Below, one piece after another: positions 46,436 to 57,365 of a DNA stretch of 64,000 bases. Below the pieces are notes generated by a model. It saw only the letters and a program-made list of their open reading frames with translations. It was not told the origin of the DNA and ran no database searches. The stretch spans positions 248,001 through 312,000 of the forward strand of contig JAMYHL010000054.1 of the NCBI GenBank assembly GCA_025531455.1, in the 5' to 3' direction. Numbering within the stretch: position 1 is the stretch's first letter; every line of letters begins with the position of its first letter. This stretch comes from Apiotrichum sp. Y4204. Its lineage: Eukaryota; Basidiomycota; Tremellomycetes; Trichosporonales; Trichosporonaceae. The position numbers and the translations under genes were made by a program.

Positions 46436-47894
46436 ATGAACGATAATGTTCTTATTGCGCTTGATCGCATCAAGTTTTACGCGCGCGATGCCCTCATTAC
46501 AGTGACGCAGGTGAGTAGCAGCGCACGTTGTTGCCCGCCCCCAAAGACAACAACGATCGCACTCTCACTCAATGTACTCCCACTAACAAGCAGTGCATCT
46601 GCAAACCGTAAGGGTACCTCTTTTGGCCTTGGGCTCACCCGACAGGGACGCGACGCTCAAGATCAACGGACGGCAATACAAGGTTGAGCGCCTGCTGGGC
46701 GAGGGCGGTTTCTCGTTTGTCTATCTCATCCGGGACACGAGCAGCGGCAGGCTGTTTGCGCTCAAGAAGATCCTCGTGACCAACGGTCAGGACGGTGTGC
46801 AGGCCGCTATGCGCGAAGTCGAGGCGTACCGCCGCTTCCGCCACCCCAACCTCATCAAGCTCCTCGACTCGGCTGTCGTCCAGGATGACAGCGCGGATGG
46901 CAAGATCATCTATCTGTGAGTGGTGTTGTGGCTGAGCATCGACAGTTGTTGCGCTTCGCAATAGATAAACTGTCACTCATTGATATAATCTATTTCCTCT
47001 GCTCAGCCCTTTTCCTGCTGCTTTTTCGCTGCAATGCCTAGCTGACCCCAGCTTCCTTCCATATTACCCGCGCGGAAACCTGCAGGACCTCATGACACAG
47101 GTCTCGGTGACGGGCAACCGCGTCGAGGAGGAGCGTCTGCTGCGCTTGTTTCACGGCACCTGTCTGGGGTGGGTACGATGGAAGCCTTCTTGAAGCGATC
47201 TGACCTTTCAGCTTGCGCGCAATGCACCAGTACCGTCTTCCCGCAGTGACTGCCACATATCCTCCTCAGCGCGACGATGAGCCCCTGCTCAATCAGGTCA
47301 ACGAGCTTATGTTCGAGCAGCCCGATGATGAGCCCGGACAGGAGGGCGAGCTCGTCCCATATGCTCACCGTGACGTTAAACCCGGAAACATCATGCTTGC
47401 CGACGACGACCAACCGATCCTGATGGACTTTGGATCAACCATAAAGTGCGTTTGAAGGGAAGAGAGCGAGAGAAGATGTACTGATGATCACAGGGCCCGG
47501 ATCGAGGTCACCAGCCGGCAACAGGCCCTCCTTGAACAAGTGGGTACCGTGTCCGTCATGACCCGCTAACACCCAGGACATTGCATCCGAACACTCTACA
47601 ATGCCGTACCGTGCGCCCGAGCTCTTTGACGTTAAGACGGGCAAGACTCTGGACGAGAAGGTGGACATCTGGTCATTGGGCTGCACGCTGTACGCTGTGG
47701 CATATGGCTTCTCCCCATTCGAGACGGACGGCAGCTCCATCGCCATGGCAGTGCTCTCCGGCCGGTATCGCCACCCCGGCGGCTACAGCGAAAAGCTAAC
47801 CAAGCTCATTGACGCGCTGCTTGTCGTCGACCCCGAGCAGCGCCCGGATATTCAAAAAACCATTGAGCTCACAGAGGAGGCCATGCGGTCATAA
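46436..47894 (+). CDS. ENV7: STK16/Env7-type serine/threonine kinase
   Basis: Membrane-associated kinase of the NAK family (human STK16, yeast Env7). Seven exons: 46436-46510, 46594-46607, 46646-46915, 47052-47168, 47212-47445, 47494-47539, 47577-47894 (357 aa). The 14-nt exon 2 encodes the Cys pair of CICKP, which matches the N-terminal palmitoylation site of STK16/Env7. Kinase motifs: LLGEGGFSFVYLI, FALKKIL (catalytic Lys), YAHRDVKPGNIML, LMDFGST, MPYRAPELFDVKTG and VDIWSLGCTLYAV. Features specific to STK16 are the phrase ARIEVTSRQQALLEQD and the short activation segment. Between the E helix (LRAMHQY) and YAHRD sits an acidic insert of about 40 residues absent from human STK16. Confidence 0.92.
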
Positions 47895-48082
47895 CCACAA
47901 TTCACATCCCATACTTCCTGGCTATTTGTACAACATTGAGATAAGCACTTGAACGGATAGTGAGTGTACACCGCAAGGGAGTTGTCCGCTCGCGTGCATG
48001 CCATGGTGAAATATTGGTCTCGATGGGGTGCTGCGATAACGATCTACAAGTCAGGTTTCTTACGACTGGAGAACCCTAACCT

Positions 48083-49608
48083 TCATGTCGCGAGGATATG
48101 CTGAGGTGGCAGCGGGGTATCTCGCTGCCCATTGTGGAGCGAGTGGACCGGATCTGGGCGCTGCGCAGGTGGTTTCGACCAATGCTTCGGCACCTCTGCG
48201 ACCTGCGTTGTACGACTGAAGGGATTGAGACGCGAGGCGGCCGTGAACTTGGTCTTGATAAAGCTTTTGCGTTCGCGCGAGGGATTTCCGGCGGATGAGT
48301 ATGGCCTGGAATGCTCAAAGTCCGCGGGAGCCTGCTTCCGGTCAGGAGGAGCCTCGGTCGCCTGGCTGACCGGGCGTTGGCGGTCGTGGCTCAAATGCCG
48401 GTGTGCAGGAGAGCCCGTAGCCATTGGGGTTCGCGATGAGGCCATTAGTGACGGCGAGTCGGGAGAAAGAACGAACCCGGCATCGAGCGGGTGATGATGT
48501 CTGCTAGTTTCGTGAAAAGTCTCCGCACGCGTGTGATCCAACCTCGACCGGAGCTCCGCTCGGCTTATATCCCTCGCCTTGGCTGCGCGCGCGAACGATG
48601 CAGCACGCGACAGACCATGCCCCACCTCGTCGCCGTTGCGCTCGATATTACGCAGCAGCTCGTCCAGCGCCGAAGTGGACTTGCCCCGTGCGTGTGGCGT
48701 CCGTAAATGAGTGCCGGGAACCTGCGGTGGGGCGAACGGGTGTGCCGGGGGCAGATCGTATGGTGAGCGTGGCGGGTCGTATGAGGATCGGAACTGGTCG
48801 TAGATTGGAGACCGGGGTTGCTCGTAAGGAGATCGCGGCTGCTCGTACGGAAACTGTGGCTGCTCATAGATCAGATTCCGAGGCTGCTCATACACCGGCG
48901 ACCGCGGCGGGCCCGCATACGAATGACGGTTTCGTTCCATCCTGTCTGTGGCAAGTGGCACAGACTGAGAGAGCGAGTGGACGTGCGCTTGCGGAGCATG
49001 CCGTGACTGCGAGTTGGACCGGGAGAGGTGCGAGTGGCGGGATCGGTGCGAGTTCTCGCGCGCGAGGTGCGCCGCGCCCGGCACGTCGGTAGACTGTGGC
49101 GAGAGGGGAACGTAGTGTGTCGGCGACACCTGGGGATGCAGGAACGGGGGCGGTGTGCGCGTCGCTTGCGCTCGCGCCTGTGCCTGGGCTTGCGCGTACA
49201 TGTATCGCGCCTGCATATCGGCGCGCTCTTGGGTACGCTGGAGCGCTATCTCATGCAAGAGCGTCTCTCGGGCCGCAACGTACTCCCTCTCAAGATCCTT
49301 CGCGAGTTGGCGGTCGTACGCGTCGCGCCTGTCGTCGTCAGAGAGCGTGATGTACGCGTCTGGGATTAGTGTTGAAGGACGGGCTGCGTACCGGAGATAC
49401 ACTTGAAGCGCTCGGTCGCCTCGGCGCGTCCGGTGGAGACCTTGTCGGGGTGCCATTCGACGGCTAGTGCCTGGTATGCACGGCGAACTGAAGTTAGAGA
49501 GAAGGTTCGGAGTCGCGTTGAGAGATACTTAGCGAACTCACTGTCGGCATGCGTCGCGTTCTGGCCGAGCCCGAGAACGTCGTAGTGCGTGCCCCTTGAC
49601 CGTGTCAT
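48083..49608 (-). CDS. J-domain (DnaJ) protein with Pro/Tyr-rich tail
   Basis: Class C Hsp40-type co-chaperone, 479 aa. Exons on the minus strand: 49608-49542, 49487-49392, 49359-48083. The J domain is N-terminal: THYDVLGLGQNATHADIRRA, AVEWHPDKVS (intact HPD) and DAYITLSDDDRRDAYDRQL. A Glu/Ala/Gln helix follows. Residues about 200-270 hold imperfect repeats built on YEQPRSP / YDPPRSP. The tail is Ser/Pro/His-rich and basic at the end. No membrane segment or zinc domain seen. An in-frame Met 69 nt upstream (49677) is an alternative start; 49608 places the J domain at the very N-terminus. It lies just downstream of another J-like gene on the same strand. Confidence 0.85.
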
Positions 49609-50456
49609 GTTCAAGCTGCAGAGTGGCGAAGGCGATACGGGTTGGGGGATGGATGGCTCTGGAATGAGAGGTGTCAATGTAGCCTGCTTGACGTGGAAAG
49701 CGCACGAGGGCCAGTCCGAGCGTGGAGCTGCGAAAGATCAGATAGAGAGTATCAGACGGACAATGACAAGATCAACTAGATCTGTTCGTGGACTTGCTCC
49801 TCGCCACTCTGCTTCAGCACAATCAAAGATCCCCGGACAGCGACGGTGCAAAGCACAGACCAGACGCCATCGAACCGTGCTTGTGCGACTGCCGGAAGGA
49901 TACATGAAGGACACTGGGGAGCACCCACCTGTCCTTGCTGTCCTTTTTGATGGGCGACGGATGCGGCACGCACGTCTCGCGCGCGGTGCTTGCCAAATGA
50001 TTCCTGCTCTGTCTGACCCGGTGGCGCTGCCACCTCCACAATGTGCGCCACGGGATCGCGGCCCCACCAGCGGGAGTGTCCGTCGTCCTTTCCTGTAATC
50101 TGTACACAATATATTGCATGTGCTTGTGCCTTTTCTATGGGAATGTGATGTGCGAATGTATGGTGCAGTGCGCAGTACGTGCAATAACGGATGCGGAGGA
50201 GAGGCTCAAGGCCCACCCCCCTCCTGACCAGCATTGCCGGTATCGAGATATGGACGATCGCCAGCCTAGAGCCTTCAGGGTCAGCGACGGCATGTCACAG
50301 TTTGAGTTCCTATACAAAAGAACGGGGAATCCATCGAGAAAGATGATCGAGACGTGGACTTGAGGGGTGCACAGAGAAGCAGACCCGCAGGTCTTGATTG
50401 TGCTGAAAGCTCGACTGACTATGGTATCAGGTTTTAGCTCACGGCTCACAACAGGG
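49609..50456. other. Intergenic region between two J-domain genes
   Basis: 848 bp containing the promoter of the DnaJ gene and the 3' end of the upstream J-like gene. No gene recognised. Confidence 0.5.
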
Positions 50457-53400
50457 TCAGCCCAGGACATCACCACTGGGCTCTGTGGCGATAGCTGTCT
50501 CCCTGTCTGCGTCCCTGTTGTTCCCCCCTCTCCAGGCCAGCGACGAGGAGCGGTGGGGTATGCAGGGCCGGCCAAACTCGGACGTGGCAATGATGGAAGC
50601 GGGCAGGGCCATCTCACGCTCGGCGAGGCCGGAATCGAGGTTACAAGTGATAGAGGAGAGGTCCAGCCCCACAGCTTCAGGTGCCTCGAGCTCAAAACCA
50701 CGTGCAGTCTGCTCAGTCTGGGCTGTCTCGCTCTCTGACAGCGAGTCGCGCCCAAGGCGGCGGAGCGAAACGCGCGCCACGCGCAGACGCATGATAGAGC
50801 AGGACGCGACCTGCACGAACTGCGCGCCTTCAAGATCCGTCTCCGAGGCGATACTCATTGTGGCTGTCGTTTCGCGTTCGGCAGCGTCGTATGATTCGGC
50901 GAGGGGCTCCAGTGCTGAACGGCTTAGAACCTCAGTCTTGAGTGTAGCGACGATAGACTGTTTTGCTTCCTCGGAGCACATGCTCGAAAGTGTGGGAGTC
51001 GTGGACCGAGTAGAAGTCGGGGACTCAATGGACACGATGGAGCGTGGGGTGGTGTTGGTTGGACGAGAGTAATAGGGCTGTCCGGTGGAAAATGAGCTGC
51101 TCCTCGACGGTGCGGACATAGGCTGCCCCGCGGAGAAAGAGCTGTCTGTCGACTGGGCGGATACAGGAGTGGAAGGGATGGATCCCACCGGCGACTGGCC
51201 GGGGGCCAAGTGCCAGGAGGTGGGCGAGAGAACGGCTTTCGCGAAGCTTGGAGTAGCAGCTGGGGATGTCGGAGTTGACGGGATTGTCTGGCTCTCAGGT
51301 GTAGCAGGGCTATTCTCGGGGATAACGTCGAGACTGCCCTGGGGCGACTCTGACGCGGGGCGGGGAAGCTCGAGCACGAATGCATACCGGTTCGGGCTGT
51401 GGGGCGAGCGGCGGGAGCGCTCGGTGTCGGGATGGTTTGTCGTCCCAAAAGTGTCGAGGTCGATGTTCGGGATGTGCAGGTACGTGCGCGGGGGGAGCCC
51501 AAGGTTAAGCAGCGAGAGGCGCCGGGAGCGAGTACTGGGAGAAGTTGGGGTGGCGATGCGCTGTGCCGGAGACCCTGGAATCTTGGGCGAGGGAGGGACG
51601 AAGGAGTCGGGAATGACTCCAGAGTCGGCAGTGGCCACTTGAGCGGGCTTGCACTTCTTCCTGACGCTAAAAACCCTGCGAAGGGTTGGACTCGCACTCG
51701 CACCGACTGTGAGATAAGCATAGTGCAAGAGTGCGAGCTCCAGGGCGCGGGCGCCATACTCACCTCCAACTCCGGCGGTCTCGTTCTGAGGCAGGACGGT
51801 CCTTCCGCGACCAAACAGCCTCGACAGCCAGTCGACTGTGGATTCGAACGCTCCCGGCGGAGCACTCCACCTCATCACCGGCGCGCCAATGCGACGGGGC
51901 ACGAGCCTCCCCGTGAGCGCCTCGTCGTCGGTATCGCTCTCAAAGTCGTCATCGTCCTCCTCCCACCCCTTCTTAAGGTACTCGGCGAGCATGCGGACGC
52001 CCCACGGACCACGGGTCCACTCAACCGTGGCAATGTCCGCGGCGGGAATATCGCGTGTGAGGCGGGTGAAGAAGCCGACCTGGCCCGACGACCATTCCTG
52101 CCAATCGCTGCTCCTGTCCTCATCCAACACCAAGGCCGACGCGAGTTCCGATGCCAGTGAGGGATCGACCGGGCGGCGGACGAGGAACTTGCGATGCTTC
52201 TCGGGGCCGTTCCACGCTTCCCACACCACCACGTCGCGGAAGTACACGCCCCATCCCCGGCAATAGCTTCCCGCTGGGAGCTGTGATTTGTCGACAATGC
52301 GGAACGCTGGCGCGACAGCACGAGGAGTGTCTTGTGCCCATTGAGCGGCAAATTCTGTGAAGAATGCAGGAGCCGGTTCGCCAAGTACAAGGTACTCGTC
52401 CCCCATGGCAGGGAACCGGCGGGGCGAAGGATTTTCATTTTCAGCGTTGCCGTTGAGGCCGCAAACAGGGGTGCTGATGTTGAGGTGGACCTTCATGTCA
52501 TCCGAGTTGGGGAGGGACGCCGCCCAGGTAGAGCTGGGACTGGCGCACGTCCCACCCACAGTCATATCAGGTTTAGTCGCTGGAGGCAAGCTTGGGCGAG
52601 GTGAGTTGGGCACTGGCGCAGTATCAGACGACAGAGTGGCGGGGAGATGACTCGTGCTGGCAGCAAACGGCTTGCCTTTTATCTTAGTCCCGAGTCCGGG
52701 CGAGCGTTGAACCTTCCGTTTGCGGAGGTGCGCAGCACATGAGTGAAGGAAGCTGGAGGGCGTGGAGGGCGTGGACTTCTCATCTGTAGCGATTGCATCT
52801 GTCTTCTCGGAGGTGTCGGGATGATGCTTCTCGGGAGTGGCAGCCGAGATCGGCGGTGTGTGGCACTCGACGACGAGTGACGAAGGCACCGAGCACGTGT
52901 GGCCGCCTGTCGTTGAATGGGGGGTCACCGGAGTGGGGGTTAAGATCACCGGCGAGCGCGCCGGCGACGGGGCGCGATAAACAATGGTGCTCGAGCGTGC
53001 CAATGTCGGGTCGGCTATCATGTCGAGACTCGAGTTGAGGAAGGTGGTGGCAGTCACCGCCGGTCGACGTTTCGGCTGCGGTGTTGCATATCCGTTGTCC
53101 TCGTTCGAGGGGAGCACAAGACGGCGCTCTGCACTCAGTGTCGGCGGCTTGTCGCCAACCGGGACGCAGGGAATGAAGTTGGGCGGCAGGTTTTCGCGAG
53201 CGACGTCCTGTTTCTTCTGCCTGCCCTTGGTGGGTGCTTTGGTTGGTACTTCGACGGGGGCTTTGATGGGTGTTTTGGTTGGAGTTTGAATGGGTGTGGC
53301 ATCCGCCACTTTCGTCTCCTTCTGGGCACCCTCCGGCTCTGCTTTTGGTACTGCCTTCTTGAACCAGCCCCGAACATTACGCAGCCGCGCTGTAGACGTC

Positions 53401-54399
53401 TTCGGCTTGATCACCTTGAGATAGGCTGGTACTTCGAATTCCAGCTTCACCCCATCCTCTAAATCAAGGGGCAGGACTTCAAGGTCCTCGGACGCAGTCT
53501 GGGCGTGAGCACTCACTTCAACATCCAAGCTCGATCACTTACGGGGAAGAGGAGGGAAAGCACGGGCGTTTCCTTATCTACGCGTTTCATCGCGGGGGTG
53601 ATCAGCCCCGCACGGACCGGGATAGCCCAGTGGCGAGGGAGGCCATTTGTTTTGAGTTTTGCGCGAATAATGCCGTTGGGCGCGTCGGCGGGATCCTTTG
53701 GTTTCCTTGTCTCACTCTCCATCTCGGCGTCCCGGAGGCGGACAAGAGTGCAGAGAACCTGGGCAGCGACGCCGTTCACAAGGTCTGTCGCTCCGGCGAG
53801 GCGCTCCACAACCCACGCGTCCTCCTTCCTCAGACGGGGGACGAGCACTTCCCCGCTGCTTTCGAGATAGCCACAGAACCAGGCTGCGAGGCGCTGCGCC
53901 GCAAGACGCGTGACCGTCTGCCGGTGCTGCCACATGGAGGGAAAGTGAGGAGAAAAACGCGGCTCCTTGTCGAGATCAGTCAGGGCGTTGAATGCCTGCT
54001 CTATCGCCACAGTGGCCTCGAGCGCGAGGAACGGTTCGGTCGAGTACACGCTGTTGAAGGCGGCACGCAGCCCCGGATCCATGAGGACATTGTACGCGAC
54101 TGGGGTCAGTGCTTAGAGTGCAGTACTATTGTGCCATGCCCGAGTGAAGAGAAGTGGCACAAGGGAACTTACGGGCAAGGAGGCGATAGCGTGCGCCGCA
54201 GCGGGGGAGCAGCTCGTGGTGATTTGCGCGATCGCGCACGCATTCGGGATGGAAGACGACGGCCGCGACGATCCATGCCGTGGTGACTTGAGTCAGCTTT
54301 GTTTAGATCAGCTGCAGGTTACTCACGCTTGACAAAGTCGGCGTGCGCGGGCACGCCGAGGATGCCGTAGTAGTTCTCAAAGCCGGCAGGGAGCAGCAT
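50457..54399 (-). CDS. Large protein with degenerate N-terminal J domain (HPE)
   Basis: About 1242 aa, not recognised as a whole. Exons on the minus strand: 54399-54327, 54286-54173, 54099-53543, 53498-51764, 51706-50457. Spliced N-terminus: MLLPAGFENYYGILGVPAHA, then DFVKLTTAWIVAAVVFHPEC and LALAYNVLMDPGLRAAFNSV. This follows the J-domain pattern (YYxxLGV, helix III, AYxVLxDPxxRxxF), but the HPD loop reads HPE, which should weaken or abolish Hsp70 activation (known for the family). A conserved-looking region with aromatic residues lies around 360-600 (GWGVYFRDVVVWEAWNGPEK, WGVRMLAEYLKKGWEEDDDD). The rest is Ser/Thr/Pro-rich and probably disordered. Intron 51707-51763 (57 nt) is stop-free and in frame but has good splice signals. 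Function unknown. Confidence 0.75.
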
Positions 54400-54475
54400 G
54401 CTGTCATCAACAGTGAATGGAATGAAGTGAGTGGCGGAATGCAGTTAGTAAAAGCACAAAATATATCGCGCACGA

Positions 54476-54523
54476 CACTGATGGCACTGATGGCACTGAT
54501 GGCACTGATGGCACTGATGGCAC
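54476..54523. repeat. 9-bp minisatellite CACTGATGG x5.3
   Basis: Five perfect copies and a partial one, about 77 bp upstream of the start codon of the HPE J-like gene. Confidence 0.92.
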
Positions 54524-57100
54524 GAGTGACAAACAATGACATACCCCGCACCAGCCGCGCTCGCTATCATCACCTGTCTCGGTGTTGTGTGTGCTGCACT
54601 CACCGTCACGCAGGCCACCCTGAAACCTCCGCCAGCTCTCGCATCCTTCATCTTCCATTTATTGTTCGCGGTGTGTTGTGGGTTTCAAACTGCCTTTTCA
54701 TTTGCATAGAGCCGTCGAAGAAGAGTCAGATGAAAGATGTAAGATGGAAAGTGAGTTGGAGAGGCGTCGCACATGTGCTGTGGTCACCTCAGAATGAAAC
54801 TGACTCACTGTCATGTAATGTCAAGGGTCACCGCTCAGAGACGAGCCTGAGAAGCAGAAAAGCCCAACACTGGCTGCGCCAAGAGGCACAGACCGGGGCG
54901 TCCAAGACCAGGAACCCCCCATCCTGGATTCGCGCCCGATCGTCACGGAGCAATCCATGATACCGCGTCCACTCTGTTACAACGGTTCCAGAATTCCAGA
55001 AGATGCGCACAGGTGTCTTACTGCGAGGTCATGGTTGTGAGATCACCAACACCGCCCGCCACACAGAACCCCGCCCTTGCATTCCCAGCAGGTGACCTGA
55101 CAAGTGCGAGTGGACGGGATAAATCGGACTGCTTGGCGAGGCCAGCTTGGCGGTCTTTTTTTTTTCTCCATTTTTTTAGTGATTCACCTTGTCTTTGACT
55201 TTTGAGACAGTCATGTCAATATTCTTCGTCCAGTAATTTCCTTTCAGCCAGTCCTATTCTATTGTACTCGCTGTCATAATTTCTTTGTTCACATGAGATC
55301 ATGTTAGTCGAGAAGAACAGTTTAACTTTATGTTATCACCTGTGCCATGCTATTGTGCTGTACCTGTGTGGTTGTGCGAAAGGGCGGTGATCCTTCTTCG
55401 TGCCTCGCGCGCGAGAAACTTGGGAAGCTGCCAGGTCAGCTGGTCTGCGTTGCCTGTCATCATAGAACCAAGATTGAGGATCGGGGAGGATGCTGGATCT
55501 TATCTCTGGGGTACGCCCGTCGACTTGGGGCCGGAGGTTCAGCCGGAACATCTCCCGGAGTTTGGGAGCAGCCTGTCACCGTCATCCGTCACCGCCAGAG
55601 TTTTGCTGTACAGGTATTGTTTTTGGAGTTGTTTATTCTTCTGTGTCACTTGAGTGCAAGGTTCGTGAACGCTGTAAATTTATGAGACAACGGAACAGGA
55701 GCTGCCTCAAAGAAAAGATTAAATGCTAGCAACTGGTCCATTCCCGCGCTCACCATGTTTCGTCAGTCACTGCTGTCCGGCTTGTTTTTTGGTCCTAGAT
55801 CCAGTTCTCCAACAGCCACTGAGATCGGGCAGAGCTCATCTTATCGTTCGACATTTGCAGATGTCATAAGTCCAGTTGTCTGTGGCCGCAGCCGGCGAGC
55901 TCCGGTATCCGTCATTTTGCTGAATCGTTCTCATCCCTGTCCGTCGCCGGGCGATGTCGCTGGATCCTTCTGAACGGCGCCGGGTCCGCCGGCTGCCGCC
56001 GCCCGTCTCCCATGTTCACACCTTCACATCTTCACATCATCTCCGTGACCGCGTCTTTCTTGGCGCTGTCAGTTTGGACGACCTGGGCAGTTGCTCTCCA
56101 ACTATTGTCAGATAAACTGACGTTCACCCGTTCCATCACTGCGCAGTAAGCTGGCAATAATGTGGCTCATCATCCATCACCCATCATTACTCGCACTGGT
56201 CTCGCACCAGACTTGGCTCGCACCCTGCTTACACCGCGAAGCAGCAGAATACGCTCACCCCTCCATCAAATTCACCAACCGCACTTCGCCAGCGTGCCAC
56301 ACACACCCCGCCACACGCACACACACACACGTCCAACATTCATCCCACATCCATGCCACCTCAAGGCCAGATAACATGGCGCGCGTAACGGTACGAGTGG
56401 CCGGAGGCCGCATGCTGGGTTACCCAGTATTCCCCGTCTCCTTATCCCATTTTCTCCCCTCAGGTTCTTACTTAACCCTCGCCCTCGTCCTCATTCTCCC
56501 TTTCTCTAACCCAATCTCTCTCCCATTTTCAGTATCCGTTCTCGCAACATTGATACTGAATTTATCGTTGCTCAGCACGGCCCCCTCCCCCTTCCCTGTC
56601 CTCCTCGTCAACCACTTTCGTTGTCGAGCCCTAGAGGTCGTTCGCCCTCGTCGGTCTCGGCGGGTTTCGCCGTCGTCGCCCCCTTCTCGCGTTTGCGCGT
56701 TTCTCTCCTCCGACTACCCCCTTCCGTTGCCCAGCTCCCCAGGTGTTCAACGCCTGGCTCTGTGGAGGGTATTGCAATACACTCCTCTTAGTGCTGGGTG
56801 GTTACTACTCCCTCGCGCCGTCCTCCTCCTCTTCCATCCTCTTCCCGCCCTTGCTGGCGTCGCCTCCTCCTCCTCGCGATTCGTCTCCTCCGCACCTCCA
56901 TTCTCCAGTTTATCCCGTTGAGTTACTTCGTGGTGGTGAGTTGCGTGCCCCGCCCGGATTCCCGCCCCTCCTCCCAGTGTTCTCACGCTGTGTGGGTGTT
57001 TGGTTCAGAGCTAACGTCAACAGTCATCCACGTCATTTCAGTTATCCTTATCTCGGTCAATTAAGTCTCAGAAAGCGCAAATTGCTTGCAGTGCAGTATT

Positions 57101-57160
57101 GTGAGTCTGGTCCCCCCATGCATCATTCCCCTCGTCTCCCCGTCAGACCTACGCTAACAG
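57101..57160 (+). other. Candidate 5' UTR intron
   Basis: GTGAGT donor, GCTAACAG branch/acceptor, 60 nt, about 200 bp upstream of the ATG at 57366. Matches the splice style of the window; no coding constraint supports it. Confidence 0.35.
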
Positions 57161-57365
57161 TCAGCAAAAAGCGTGTCTCTATACCATTTCTATCCGTGGC
57201 AAAGCCCACACACCAGTTGCAGAACCCACACACAAGCTGTTAGTTGTTTACTCGCTCCCACATCCCCAGGGTGGCGCTGACATCAGTACCAGCCACACTC
57301 GACCAAGCACAAGTCTCTCCCGCTGTACACCGACAGCCACGTCACAGAATCTCAGCCTAGTCACC

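Larger units (their letters stand above)
54400..57365. other. Intergenic region with minisatellite and long pyrimidine-rich leader
   Basis: 3.0 kb between divergent genes. A 9-bp minisatellite lies at 54476-54523. From about 56160 to 57360 the plus strand is pyrimidine-rich and likely leader or promoter of the next gene; a good intron candidate (GTGAGT at 57101, CTAACAG ending 57160) may split its 5' UTR. The 253- and 205-codon open frames here are low-complexity or chance. Confidence 0.5.

Noticed and set aside
54343..54960. 205-codon plus-strand frame containing a MAL repeat
   Set aside because: The repeat is a by-product of the 9-bp minisatellite; nothing else supports a gene.
56160..56921. 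253-codon plus-strand frame upstream of the CxxC protein
   Set aside because: Pyrimidine-rich, Leu/Ser/Pro-biased; better explained as leader/promoter. A short upstream coding exon cannot be excluded.
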